From Ancrocorticia populi (GTDB lineage Bacteria > Actinomycetota > Actinomycetes > Actinomycetales > Actinomycetaceae), in NCBI RefSeq assembly GCF_003123745.1, contig NZ_QETB01000001.1, forward strand, positions 558,001 to 622,000: 64,000 nt of DNA, written 5' to 3'. A model generated the notes under the pieces. It saw nothing but the letters and a program-made list of their open reading frames with translations. It did not search any database and had not been told where the DNA came from. The translations under genes were made by a program, and so were the position numbers. The stretch's first letter is position 1; every line of letters begins with the position of its first letter. Positions 25,812 to 34,953 of the stretch are shown here, in pieces.

Positions 25812-26840
25812 TTACACACCTTTGGTTCGGGTGAGCAGCCATAGCAGGTAGATGCCGCCCAAGAGCCCGGTCGTAAGGCCAACCGGCATGGCGATAGTGA
25901 CTGGGAGGTTGACTGAAACAAGATCGGATGCGAGCAAAAGGGCTGCCCCCGTCAACGCGGAGCACACAACCTGCACTCGCGAGCCTCGCGTGAGGCGCGC
26001 GGCCAGCTGTGGTGACGCCAAGGCAACGAAGGCAATTGGCCCCGCGGTAGCAACTGCGGCGGACGTGAGGATCACCGAGGCAAACATGGCGATCTGACGG
26101 ATCCGCTCGGGCCGCGCGCCCAGTTGGGTTGCCTGTTCGTCGCCCATCTCCACGACGTCCAGAGAGCGCGCGCAGGCGATGAGGATGGGAATGATGATGA
26201 TGACGGCGAGTGCGGAGAGGTAGGCATCGTCCCATGTGCGCGCGTTGAGTGAACCGGACAGCCAGATCCGCGCCTTAACCGCCAGATCGATATTGCCTCG
26301 TGCCAATACCAACGTGTTGAGGGCGCCCACAAAGGCGGAGACCCCAATGCCAACAAGTACGAGGCGGTAACCGCCGGTCTGCCCATCTGCGCGTGCAAGC
26401 CAGTAGACAACGGCCGCCGTGATCACACCCGCGCACACCGCCGCCGCTGAGGTAGCGGGCCCGCCCGCGTTGAAGTAGACGATTTGGATAACAGCTCCCG
26501 TGGCACCTCCCGTGGTGAAGCCGATGATATCTGGCGAACCTAGCGCGTTGCGGGATATCGATTGGAAGATGCAGCCTGAGGCGCCGAGCGCCATCCCTAC
26601 GGCAACGGCTGTGATGGCCCGTGGCAGGCGGACGGTTTGAACAACCTTCTCGGTGGTTGCTTCCCCCGCCCCGGCAACGGCGTTCAGAACGTCCGCGACT
26701 CCCAAGTCCATTGGCCCGGACATAAGGGAGAGTACTGAAAACGTCACGATCGTGAAAAGAAGGATAAGGGCGACGACGACGGTTCGCCTCTCCACCCGCT
26801 CATGTATCGGGCCCACCGCAACGCGCAGTTGTTTGCTCAT
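25812..26840 (-). CDS. Iron-siderophore ABC transporter permease, FecCD family
   Basis: A 342-residue integral membrane protein with nine to ten helices. It has FecCD signatures LPRAITAVAVGMALGASGCIFQ (read across the second helix region), NALGSPDIIGFTTGGATGAV and GPIAFVALASPQLAARLTRG. It pairs with the permease at 26837-27883 as a heterodimer, overlapping it by four bases (ATGA). Together with the ATPase it moves the ferric siderophore across the membrane. Confidence 0.92.
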   Translation of the reverse strand: MSKQLRVAVGPIHERVERRTVVVALILLFTIVTFSVLSLMSGPMDLGVADVLNAVAGAGEATTEKVVQTVRLPRAITAVAVGMALGASGCIFQSISRNALGSPDIIGFTTGGATGAVIQIVYFNAGGPATSAAAVCAGVITAAVVYWLARADGQTGGYRLVLVGIGVSAFVGALNTLVLARGNIDLAVKARIWLSGSLNARTWDDAYLSALAVIIIIPILIACARSLDVVEMGDEQATQLGARPERIRQIAMFASVILTSAAVATAGPIAFVALASPQLAARLTRGSRVQVVCSALTGAALLLASDLVSVNLPVTIAMPVGLTTGLLGGIYLLWLLTRTKGV

Positions 26841-27883
26841 ATGCCCTCCACTCTTCCGCGGCGGACGAGGGCGATGAAGAAGGGAGCTCCGATGAGCGCA
26901 CTCATGATTCCCGCTCCGATTTCCCCCGGGAGAATGATGACCCGGCCAACCACATCAGCGGTCAACAGGATGATGGCTGCGATGACTGCCGAATAGGGGA
27001 GTAGCCATCGATGATTTGGGCCAACTAACGATCTCGCGACATGTGGCGCGGCCAGTCCAATGAACGAAACTGGCCCCACCGCAGCAGTGGCCGCGCCAGC
27101 AAGAATGAGGATCGCAAGGTTGGTGAGGGCCCATGTGCGAGTGATGTTGACTCCCAACCCCTGAGCCATGTCGCGTCCGAGCGAGATCGCATTGAGTGAG
27201 CCAGTGAGTACCACTGCGATGAGGGCGCCGATGGCTAGGCATACCGCGAGGATGGGTAGGACCTCCCATCCGCGGCCTTGCAGAGAACCCGTGGCCCAGT
27301 TTCGGAAAGAATCGAAAACCTGTTGGGAGCTCGAGAGAGTGACCATCATGGTGAGGGATGACAGGGTGATAGAAAGCCCGGCGCCCGCCAGAACCAGACG
27401 GACCGGATTGACACCTGATTCGCCCGCTCGCCCGAGCCGGTGGACTAGGACGGAAGCAATTGCTGCACCGGCGAAAGCGAACCAGATATATACGATGATC
27501 TTCCCGCTGCCCGTGAAGGCTAGTCCGATCACGACGCCTGCGGCGGCACCCGCGTTGACGCCCAGTGTTCCAGGTTCGGCCAGCGCATTCCGCGTGAGTG
27601 ACTGCATAAGCGCGCCGGCAAGGCCCAGACTCGCTCCGGCGAGCATCGCCAGAATCGTCCGTGGAATTCTCAGTTCGTGGACGATCAGGTGGGAATCCAG
27701 TGTGGGATTGTATGCGGTGAGCGCCTGAAATGTCTCTTCCAGCGGTATCACGCGCGATCCCAGCGCTAAGGACGCGGCCGAAATCGGCACTAGCAATAGT
27801 AGTAGTGCTAGGAGAATGGGGCCGCGGGAGGCACGGCGAAGCTTTCGCTTCGTCTTACCTCCCGCGTTGGTTTCAACTGCCAT
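26837..27883 (-). CDS. Iron-siderophore ABC transporter permease, FecCD family
   Basis: The 348-residue permease opens with a basic N-tail and then shows RIPRTILAMLAGASLGLAGA, QSLTRNALAEPGTLGVNAGA and GPVSFIGLAAPHVARSLVGP. It ends with DVVGRVIILPGEIGAGIMSA and the conserved IGAPFFIALVRR contact loop for the ATPase. It directly follows the binding-protein gene by two bases, so the operon is tightly packed. Confidence 0.92.
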   Translation of the reverse strand: MAVETNAGGKTKRKLRRASRGPILLALLLLLVPISAASLALGSRVIPLEETFQALTAYNPTLDSHLIVHELRIPRTILAMLAGASLGLAGALMQSLTRNALAEPGTLGVNAGAAAGVVIGLAFTGSGKIIVYIWFAFAGAAIASVLVHRLGRAGESGVNPVRLVLAGAGLSITLSSLTMMVTLSSSQQVFDSFRNWATGSLQGRGWEVLPILAVCLAIGALIAVVLTGSLNAISLGRDMAQGLGVNITRTWALTNLAILILAGAATAAVGPVSFIGLAAPHVARSLVGPNHRWLLPYSAVIAAIILLTADVVGRVIILPGEIGAGIMSALIGAPFFIALVRRGRVEGI

Positions 27884-27885
27884 AG

Positions 27886-28890
27886 TTAGCTGAGCGAATC
27901 AACCACGGAATCGACGAGCTCCTTGCCGGAGTAGTAATCGATCCGGAAGGAATTGATGCCCAGTGGGTACACCTGCTCGGACTGAACGGCGGGTAGGTTC
28001 GCGAGAGTTGAATCTGAGAGGAAGGAATCCACGGTATCTTCCGTGCCAGTCAGCAAGAAGACGCTCTCTCCCTCGATTCCCTTCGTGAGATTCTCGTAGG
28101 TGATGAAGATGAAATCATCGCGTTCCTGATCGGTGGTGTCCAGTTCGTCCGGTCCCTCGATTACATCAAAACCGAGGGCGCTCATGAGCTGGGCATGAGG
28201 GCCGGTCTGCTTGCCGATTGCCTGCTCCTGACTGGGGCCGTTGTAAGAGACGATCGAGGCACCGCCTTCCGGCACGGTAATCTTGGACGCTGCGTCCGCG
28301 GCGTAGTCATCGAAATCGTCGATTGCCGCCTGAGCGCCTTCCTCGTTGCCTGTATCTGCGCCAAGCTCAGTGGCGAGTTCCTGCCACGTCTGCTTGGAGT
28401 AATCTACGGCGATTGTTGGGAATTGTTCGGCAATCTGATCGTATTCATCGGCCACGGTATCGGCTCCGGAGGTGGAGACGATCACGAGATCTGGATCGGC
28501 GGCGATAAGCGCCTCCATGTTGAACTCTAGGTTGTCATAGAGAACGTCAACTCCGCGTTCATCTGCAACGTCTGACCACTGAGCGAAGAATCCCTTATCG
28601 TCGGTGATAGGAGAGACCCCCGTTGCCGCACTGGCAACAACCGGTGCGTCGATGGCCAGCAGGGTGCCGGTCACGGACACGGACGTTGAGACAATCCGCT
28701 CGGGCTTTGCTTCAAGCTCCAGCTCGCCCATTTCATGGTCGATAGTGCGGGGCCAACCTTCGTCGGTGGACGCCGCTGCCGTGGAATCCGTGGACTCACT
28801 GGCGGGTTCTGAGTTACCGCATGCGGCAAGTGACAGGGATGTAAGACCAATGGTTGCAAGCGCAACGATCTTCTTGATGGGGGATCGCAT
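27886..28890 (-). CDS. Ferric-siderophore substrate-binding lipoprotein (FepB-like)
   Basis: ATG 28890 (AGGAG eight bases upstream) gives a lipoprotein signal peptide, MRSPIKKIVALATIGLTSLS, with lipobox LAACG, then a Ser/Thr/Ala linker. The mature part is a class III helical-backbone binding protein with PERIVSTSVSVTGTLLAIDA, IAADPDLVIVSTSGADTVAD and a late LPAVQSEQVYPLGINSFRID, closest in style to ferric-enterobactin binders. It captures the siderophore outside the membrane. It is first in a six-gene operon under the iron box at 28961. An upstream ATG at 28950 would spoil the signal peptide. Confidence 0.9.
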   Translation of the reverse strand: MRSPIKKIVALATIGLTSLSLAACGNSEPASESTDSTAAASTDEGWPRTIDHEMGELELEAKPERIVSTSVSVTGTLLAIDAPVVASAATGVSPITDDKGFFAQWSDVADERGVDVLYDNLEFNMEALIAADPDLVIVSTSGADTVADEYDQIAEQFPTIAVDYSKQTWQELATELGADTGNEEGAQAAIDDFDDYAADAASKITVPEGGASIVSYNGPSQEQAIGKQTGPHAQLMSALGFDVIEGPDELDTTDQERDDFIFITYENLTKGIEGESVFLLTGTEDTVDSFLSDSTLANLPAVQSEQVYPLGINSFRIDYYSGKELVDSVVDSLS

Positions 28891-28960
28891 TGGGCGGCTC
28901 CTCGTTTGGAGAACATAATTATCGAATGTGGCAAGATTGCGCCATGGCAACCGTGCGCGA

Positions 28961-28979
28961 TTAGGTTGGCATTACCTAA
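28961..28979. promoter_or_regulatory. DtxR/IdeR-type iron box
   Basis: TTAGGTTGGCATTACCTAA matches the corynebacterial DtxR consensus (TTAGGTTAGCCTAACCTAA) at 16 of 19 positions, with perfect outer arms TTAGGT and ACCTAA. It lies about 70 bases upstream of the siderophore-binding lipoprotein. DtxR with Fe2+ would repress the operon when iron is plentiful. Confidence 0.85.
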
Positions 28980-29165
28980 TGTGTAAATCTTGGGATAGCA
29001 GCGTGCGCGACTCCTAAGATGTACCCGCGCAGTATCCAACCCCGGCCCGCCAAAGACCGCTGGCATACCCCCATATTCGACGATGATGTGGCGTGGTGGC
29101 GGCGCTATCTTTGACCTCCGAAATGCGGTCTATGGAACTGGCCCGCGAGCAGTATGTGAGGTCTG

Positions 29166-29720
29166 CTACTTTTGCTCAGGTGTCCAGCTCAGCCCCGGCA
29201 CGCCCCAACCAGATTCCTCAATGATGGAGCGGGTTTGGGCGGCATATGGCTCGATGAGGCGTTGAATGTATACCACGCCATTCAGGTGATCGAACTCGTG
29301 CTGCATGATGCGTGCACGCCAACCATAAACGTCGATCGTGATTTCCTCGCCCTTTAGGTCGGTTCCCGCGACACGCACATGATCGGCGCGTCGCAGCGGG
29401 AACTTATGCTCGGGGAAAGAGAGGCAGCCCTCTGATTCCGTGTCTGGGTCGGGTTCGCCAGGGGCCATCGGCTCCATCCAGAGTTCGGGGTTGATGAGGC
29501 AGCCGCGCCAGGGTTCGGCGTCGTCGTCAAAATAGGTGAACGTGTAAATACGCAAGGGGACGCCAACTTGTGGCGCAGCTAAGCCGACCCCGGGTGCGGC
29601 ATCCATGGTCTCGAACATGTTGGCTACCAGAGCACGGATGTCATCGGTAATCGCGGTGACCGGTTCGGCGGGTGAGTGCAGTACCGGATCGCCCCAGATG
29701 CGGATGGGAAGGATTGCCAT
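29166..29720 (-). CDS. def: Peptide deformylase
   Basis: From ATG 29720 the 184-residue enzyme contains all three deformylase motifs: GVGLAAPQVG, ESEGCLSFPEHK and MQHEFDHLNGVVY. These supply the Cys and two His metal ligands and the catalytic Glu. It removes the formyl group from nascent proteins. A longer frame from 29771 adds residues unlike the family. It stands alone between the iron operon and the RiPP locus, transcribed away from the latter. Confidence 0.95.
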   Translation of the reverse strand: MAILPIRIWGDPVLHSPAEPVTAITDDIRALVANMFETMDAAPGVGLAAPQVGVPLRIYTFTYFDDDAEPWRGCLINPELWMEPMAPGEPDPDTESEGCLSFPEHKFPLRRADHVRVAGTDLKGEEITIDVYGWRARIMQHEFDHLNGVVYIQRLIEPYAAQTRSIIEESGWGVPGLSWTPEQK

Positions 29721-29944
29721 GGTACGAGGATAACGGCTACGTGCCGACATGTTGGTTAATTCACTGCACATAGAAGACGAGGTTGCCGAAACGCTTTGAG
29801 TTCACGACCTCTGAAGTGGATTCTAGATTTCGTAATTCGTATAGTTTCCCTGCAAAAGCTGGTGGCAAGTTTCGTCAATACTCCGGTCGAGGTCATGCTA
29901 TGCAGTCGCGGCCTAAACCTAATCTGAGATGGCCAACATGAATC

Positions 29945-29983
29945 GGTGAGTCGTGATAACGTCTACACATTGAAGAACTCACC
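29945..29983. promoter_or_regulatory. Inverted repeat upstream of the RiPP locus, candidate control site
   Basis: GGTGAGT (29945-29951) and ACTCACC (29977-29983) are perfect arms around 25 bases containing GATAAC and TCTACACAT, which could include a -10 box. The first biosynthetic gene starts at 30017. The rest of the 296-base gap back to the deformylase start shows no other structure I trust, and no regulator is encoded in the locus. Confidence 0.35.
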
Positions 29984-30016
29984 CATGTCTTCTAATTTGG
30001 CTCGAAGGAGTGCCAC

Positions 30017-31738
30017 ATGCTTGATACTGATCGACCGTGGCTACGTAAGGATACAATCTATGCTTCGGTCCCCGACGGGCTACTGATCTCTAATGCGAGC
30101 ACCGGATTCGAGATCGCGGGAAAGAGTGCCTATGCCCTGTTCCAAAAGGTGGCCCCGCTCTTTGATGGTCAGGTCACGGTCGGAGAAATTCGCCATGCCG
30201 TCCCCGAAAACACCTGGAACATCATCCAACACATTATTGATCCTCTGGTTAAGCAGGGCTTTTTACGCTGGATTCCCGCTGGTGATGTTGATTTGGTCCC
30301 GACCGACGTGCGTGAAAGCTACCCAGATCAGATCGCTTTCCTTGCCCAATACACGGACAACCCTCATGCGGCATTCAAGCGATTTCATGATGCTAAGATC
30401 GCCATTACTGGCGAGAATGATCCGATCCTCGATTCGCTAGCCAACAATCTCGAGGATAACGGTGCCGCCAACGTACTTCAGGTAGAACATGTAGCGCAGG
30501 TCGTCAATGCGGATCTCGTCATTATTGGCCCGACGGGCCTTTCCACTCTCAACGAGGTGAGTGAAATAACCGTTCCAACACTCGTCATTTGCCCAGCCGC
30601 TCGCCATCTTTGGGCATTACCAGTCCGTTGGGAGAAAGGTGCTTGTTCCTGGCAAGACGGGAATAACTCGATAAGCCGGGGGATGTATGCTGACGAGTGG
30701 GAGAGGTCCTTCACTGCAGCTCAGGACGGCGCTCCGGTTTGGGATTATGCAACCAGTTCCGAAGCAGTTCAGCGACTCTTTGGAGCGCTGCTCTCGTATG
30801 AAGTATTCAAAGGTTTGAGTGGTGCAATTGCCCCTGAGACAGGCCACGCGATCTTTGGCATAAATTGCCTAACGGGTGAAACTCGCGTTCACCGTGTCAC
30901 TCCAATTTTTGCTGATTCTGCCTTCGTGATGCCCCCTGAACTCGCCACTTCATCTTATGTTGCACGACCATGGAGCCCTCCTAATGGTCAATCTCTGGTG
31001 AGTTTTTCATCCGAAGATTCTCGTGCCGATGAATACGACGCAGTTTGGTCTAGACTTGTAGATCCTGTCACGGCCCCGGCAACCGACTTCCTCGATCTGG
31101 CGCTCCCTCAAGTGCCAATCAAGATTTCGGCGGTCCAGACTTCGTGGGGACCCGTGCGTGCCGCGAGTGCTTGGACCACCGCGGATGCTCGGATTGATGC
31201 TATTGCCACTGCCTATAGTCTCGCGCTGACCGCCCATGCTCGTCCCGGCGGTGAGTCAGCAAGTGTTGTGCTTGCGGCCGAGCGAAGCCGTGAGGAAGCC
31301 GTACGTGTGGCCCTCGAGGTGGTGTTTAATGAGACGTCTCCCGCGAGATCAATGCGCTGGCACGCCGATGACACGGCCTCATGCACACCTGAGATACCGG
31401 GCCGTCTAGGCACGTTCATAGCCGAGATCTCCGATAGCTCCATCATCTGGGCAGATTTGGGCAAGACGGCTGGATTCTACATAGTTCGTGCTAGCTACGA
31501 CGGCAGAACGTGGATCGGTGCCGGACTTTCAGCCGCTGAGGCGCGGGCGCGTGCCGCCCTTCATCTGCTCGGCAATGCGCAAGCGGGCGTGGAAGAAGCA
31601 GAAGATGTGGAAGGCTCTTCGCACATTGATCTCAGCTCTGCCTTCGCTAACGTTCTCACCGTCGCACCGACAATTAGTATTGTTGATCTTTCTGACAACT
31701 GGTATTTGGCCATCGTGCGCGCGGGAGAGAGTAACTAA
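30017..31738 (+). CDS. Ocin-ThiF-like leader-binding protein (TOMM cyclodehydratase partner, TbtF-like)
   Basis: The 573-residue protein opens with about 95 residues shaped like a RiPP recognition element (LLISNASTGFEIAGKSAYAL, VAPLFDGQVTVGEIRHAVPE, IIDPLVKQGFLRWIPA). An E1/ThiF-like but degenerate Rossmann part follows (FHDAKIAITGENDPILDSLA, VVNADLVIIGPTGLS), then a long C-terminal region. This matches the stand-alone E1-like partners (cyclodehydratase-domain family) that bind the precursor leader and activate a YcaO enzyme in thiopeptide and goadsporin pathways. AAGGAG lies six bases before the ATG. It is first in the operon and ends four bases before the YcaO gene. Confidence 0.78.
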   Translation: MLDTDRPWLRKDTIYASVPDGLLISNASTGFEIAGKSAYALFQKVAPLFDGQVTVGEIRHAVPENTWNIIQHIIDPLVKQGFLRWIPAGDVDLVPTDVRESYPDQIAFLAQYTDNPHAAFKRFHDAKIAITGENDPILDSLANNLEDNGAANVLQVEHVAQVVNADLVIIGPTGLSTLNEVSEITVPTLVICPAARHLWALPVRWEKGACSWQDGNNSISRGMYADEWERSFTAAQDGAPVWDYATSSEAVQRLFGALLSYEVFKGLSGAIAPETGHAIFGINCLTGETRVHRVTPIFADSAFVMPPELATSSYVARPWSPPNGQSLVSFSSEDSRADEYDAVWSRLVDPVTAPATDFLDLALPQVPIKISAVQTSWGPVRAASAWTTADARIDAIATAYSLALTAHARPGGESASVVLAAERSREEAVRVALEVVFNETSPARSMRWHADDTASCTPEIPGRLGTFIAEISDSSIIWADLGKTAGFYIVRASYDGRTWIGAGLSAAEARARAALHLLGNAQAGVEEAEDVEGSSHIDLSSAFANVLTVAPTISIVDLSDNWYLAIVRAGESN

Positions 31739-31742
31739 CTCT

Positions 31743-33392
31743 ATGTCTGCGATTGAAGGTCTACGGCATACTGTCCTTCCCGGCTTGCACGCTTGTCGTG
31801 CATGTTTGCAGGAACAAATCAATGTTGCTGATAGCTTTGTTTTGCGCACTGGCGCGCCACTGACTGCCGTGCGCTCGGACAGAATGAATCCGTTCTACCC
31901 CTTGACCGTAGCTGCCGCACGAGAATGCAATTTTCCCGACGGGATTTCTCTTGATTTGGCAACGTTGCAAACTCGAAGTGCCCGCTCAGTTTGTCGACAC
32001 GAGAAACCAATCGAGCCGAAGAGTGTGGCCAGCGCGCCGAGCATATCAGGCACTGGCTCTGGTCGCTCTTACCGTACTCATCCGCTTGACTATTTTTTTC
32101 GGGATGTCGCTGAGGAAGATTTTGTCAGTCCGGTTCATGCCTCCATCGGTATCTCGATTGATTACGACCTTAACGGCCTAGCTACAGCTAAGTCCTCGGG
32201 ATTCTTGATCGAGTACCGCGGCACGGACTCGTACACGAAGCCATGGGGTGGCCATTGCGGAAACTTCACTGACGCCACCCGGCTCGGCATCCTTGAAGGC
32301 ATCGAACGTTCTGCATGCGAACATGCAACCATTACGGATGTTCGCCGCGAGATACCCGGTGGTATCACCGTGATTGGGCTGGATGGCTTCGGACTTGACC
32401 GTGGCGACTGGAGGATTGCAAGGCCGGAGGTTGGAGCGTGGGCAATTGGCCAAGCGCTCCACAGTAACGGCGCCCTGCTGGGCGAATACGCTGCCGTACC
32501 TGAACGCCTCGTATTTTTTAGCCCTACGATCGATACGACGCCTTGGGTCCAAGATTCGTCCAATGGCTGCGCGATCGGCGGTTCGGCCGAGGAGGCGATC
32601 CTCTTCGGGCTGCTTGAAGCGGTTGAACGCGATGCTTTCCTTGCGGCGTGGTACGGAGGCCTTTCCCTTGCCCCTATTGATCCAGATTCGATCATCAGTG
32701 ATGAGTCTCGGAGTTACATGTCTAGGCTCGCTCTGTCTGGAGTCGAGGTTGTCTTCCTTGATGCCACTATCGGTGTCGATATTCCCACTGTCATTGCTGT
32801 CTGCGAAGAGCCCGGCGGATCGACATGCGTTGGAGCTGGGAGCCATCCCGATCCAGAGCGAGCCTTACTTTCCGCACTCGTGGAGGTCGCCTCTGATTTT
32901 CAGGTTGTCGCTCTCCATCGCGAGCAGCGTGGAGCTGATCTCGCTCATATGTTGGCTGATTTCTCCCGCGTTCGTGTCATGGAAGACCACGCAGACATGT
33001 TTGCCCACCCCGGGGCTCGGCCACTTATCCGCAGGTGGCGCAGACCGGGAAAATCGCCTGTCGCGCTCGCTTCACTTGGTCACAGTGCGGCGCGCGCAGT
33101 GCCCCCTGTAACTGGACTCGACACCTCACTTGCCGCCGATCTCCGCTTCTCCATCGGTCAATGCGAATCCGCAGGCTTTGCGCCCATTGCCTTTGATCTA
33201 ACTGAGGGCCTTGCCCGGACGATTGGTGCGCAGGTATGGAAGGTTGTCATCCCAGGCCTGATCCCCATTGATTTCGGGAATTATCAGCGTGTCCTTGCCA
33301 TGAGCCGCCTCGAAAATGTGGCACGAGAACATGGCGACATTCGCGCGACCGATGAGTTTCACCCCGTTACTATTCCTCATCCATTTCCGTAG
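31743..33392 (+). CDS. YcaO cyclodehydratase (azoline-forming, TbtG/GodD-like)
   Basis: ATG 31743 is chosen since it lies four bases after the previous stop; the open frame upstream overlaps that gene. The 549-residue protein has the YcaO ATP-binding elements GILEGIERSACEH (residues 182-194) and NGCAIGGSAEEAILFGLLEA with VERDAF (274-299). It ends IPHPFP, a PxPxP C-terminus that in azoline-forming YcaO proteins places the catalytic carboxylate. An N-terminal CRAC pair (residues 18-21) may belong to a zinc site. With the preceding protein it should convert Cys (and perhaps Ser/Thr) to azolines using ATP. Confidence 0.9.
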   Translation: MSAIEGLRHTVLPGLHACRACLQEQINVADSFVLRTGAPLTAVRSDRMNPFYPLTVAAARECNFPDGISLDLATLQTRSARSVCRHEKPIEPKSVASAPSISGTGSGRSYRTHPLDYFFRDVAEEDFVSPVHASIGISIDYDLNGLATAKSSGFLIEYRGTDSYTKPWGGHCGNFTDATRLGILEGIERSACEHATITDVRREIPGGITVIGLDGFGLDRGDWRIARPEVGAWAIGQALHSNGALLGEYAAVPERLVFFSPTIDTTPWVQDSSNGCAIGGSAEEAILFGLLEAVERDAFLAAWYGGLSLAPIDPDSIISDESRSYMSRLALSGVEVVFLDATIGVDIPTVIAVCEEPGGSTCVGAGSHPDPERALLSALVEVASDFQVVALHREQRGADLAHMLADFSRVRVMEDHADMFAHPGARPLIRRWRRPGKSPVALASLGHSAARAVPPVTGLDTSLAADLRFSIGQCESAGFAPIAFDLTEGLARTIGAQVWKVVIPGLIPIDFGNYQRVLAMSRLENVAREHGDIRATDEFHPVTIPHPFP

Positions 33393-33402
33393 GAGTTCAG
33401 CA

Positions 33403-34953
33403 ATGTACGATTGGTGTGCACTAGACCAGGCAGCAGAACAATACGCGCGCCTCATCCATTACCGCGTCCGCGACGGGATGCTCATTAATGACTGGGAAGT
33501 TGATTGGGACCACCAACCGCTGACCCACGCATATTATGAAACACCGGACGTCCACTCCATTCCGCTCCCTACCGCTACGTGCAATCCACTGTCCGGCTCG
33601 TTCTCCTCATCACCGGACACCATTGGAGCGCTCCTCTATTCAGTTTATGGTTTCACCGGATTTCGGCTTGTGATCAATCGGAATGACAAACCGGCGGTCT
33701 ATCTTTACGCTAATGCCACCAAGTTCGGTCGGCACACGGCATCGGGGGGCGGGCGGTACTGTGCTGACTTTTACCTTGTTGAGTCCGGCCGTGGCGATCA
33801 CGGTTCGCTGCCCGCTGGTATCTACCACTACTCACCACTGCGCCATGTGTGGGAGACGCTGACATCTGGCGATGCCACTCTAGACGTTGCCCATGCGCAG
33901 AGATATGCAGAATCATGTGACCGCTATGTCATTATGACTATCGATTACTGGCGGAGCGGATTCAAGTACAACGATTTCTGCTATCAGGCCACGGCGATGG
34001 ACATCGGCACGATCATTGGTTCGGTTGCTGAAGCTGTCGGTTCGCGCACAGCTCGCACCTGGGACATGTGGGTCAACGAAACGGAACTTGCGCGCATCCT
34101 TCACTTAGATCCCTTGCGTAACGGCGTGTATGTAGTCCAGAGCTGGGGTAGTTCCACTCGGCTACCGGTCAACATCCCTGATAGCGCCACACAGTCCCAT
34201 TTTCCGGAGAAGGTCGGTTCGCTGTTTCCTAAGATAGTTGATTTTACGACGACGACGGCCTTGCAGGCCGACATGCGCAGGTTCCCTCAACGTCCAGATT
34301 CATTCACCCATGCCTTAGTCAGTAACGAGCTAACCGAGGGCGTCGACGCTGCGTGGTGGAACTCGCTTCATGCTCGGCAGTCAAGCTTCGGTCGGTTCAC
34401 GGGCGAAAGCTATTCGCTTGAGTCTCTTCTCGCTCTCCTTCACTCAGCCGATGCTGCCTGCTACCAGCTTGTCGGCAATGAAACACAGGACCTGCGTTGG
34501 CAATACCTCGTCTATGTCACTAATATTGACGGCTTAGTACCGGGGCTGTATATCTATTGCCCAGCAAGTCATGAGCTCAAGCTCTTCTCAGCTGAGCCGC
34601 AGGACGATTTTCTAGCTAGCACATACTTCCTCAAGAATTATGATGGCCGAAAGGCGGCCGCCACTATCATTCCCTGCGGGAACGTTTTCGAATGCTCTCA
34701 CGAGTGGGGAGTCCGTGGTTATCGCCTCGTTAACGCCGTCATTGGGGCGGCCTGTCAAGCCATCTCGGTGGAAGCCGTACGCCAAGGGATCGGGACGGGT
34801 ACGGCCCTTGGGTTCGACGGCGACGCTCACGCCCAGCGCGCTGAACTCGACAAGGACGTCATGACCCCGATGCTCATGATCATGACCGGAGTAGATCATC
34901 CGCTCGCGGGGGAGTTTCACACGGATGCATCCCTTGTCAGGAGTGCACGGTGA
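33403..34953 (+). CDS. SagB-type FMN-dependent azoline dehydrogenase
   Basis: AGGAG seven bases before ATG 33403 fixes the start; the YcaO stop overlaps this site. The 516-residue protein has two nitroreductase-like halves. The first holds the SagB/ThcOx motif FGRHTASGGGRYCADFYLVE and LPAGIYHYSPLRHVWE. The second holds LVPGLYIYCPASHELKLFSA and GYRLVNAVIGAACQAISVEA. It would oxidise azolines to thiazoles and oxazoles. Its stop overlaps the next gene's GTG start (GTGA). Confidence 0.88.
   Translation: MYDWCALDQAAEQYARLIHYRVRDGMLINDWEVDWDHQPLTHAYYETPDVHSIPLPTATCNPLSGSFSSSPDTIGALLYSVYGFTGFRLVINRNDKPAVYLYANATKFGRHTASGGGRYCADFYLVESGRGDHGSLPAGIYHYSPLRHVWETLTSGDATLDVAHAQRYAESCDRYVIMTIDYWRSGFKYNDFCYQATAMDIGTIIGSVAEAVGSRTARTWDMWVNETELARILHLDPLRNGVYVVQSWGSSTRLPVNIPDSATQSHFPEKVGSLFPKIVDFTTTTALQADMRRFPQRPDSFTHALVSNELTEGVDAAWWNSLHARQSSFGRFTGESYSLESLLALLHSADAACYQLVGNETQDLRWQYLVYVTNIDGLVPGLYIYCPASHELKLFSAEPQDDFLASTYFLKNYDGRKAAATIIPCGNVFECSHEWGVRGYRLVNAVIGAACQAISVEAVRQGIGTGTALGFDGDAHAQRAELDKDVMTPMLMIMTGVDHPLAGEFHTDASLVRSAR

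Noticed and set aside
25777-26235. Extension of the siderophore ATPase frame upstream
   Set aside because: The added residues are His/Arg-rich and out of frame with the real permease gene on the same strand; ATG 25776 gives the family start.
31488-31742. N-terminal extension of the first YcaO protein by 85 residues
   Set aside because: It lies entirely inside the end of the upstream gene and is basic and unstructured; ATG 31743 directly after the stop is the better start.
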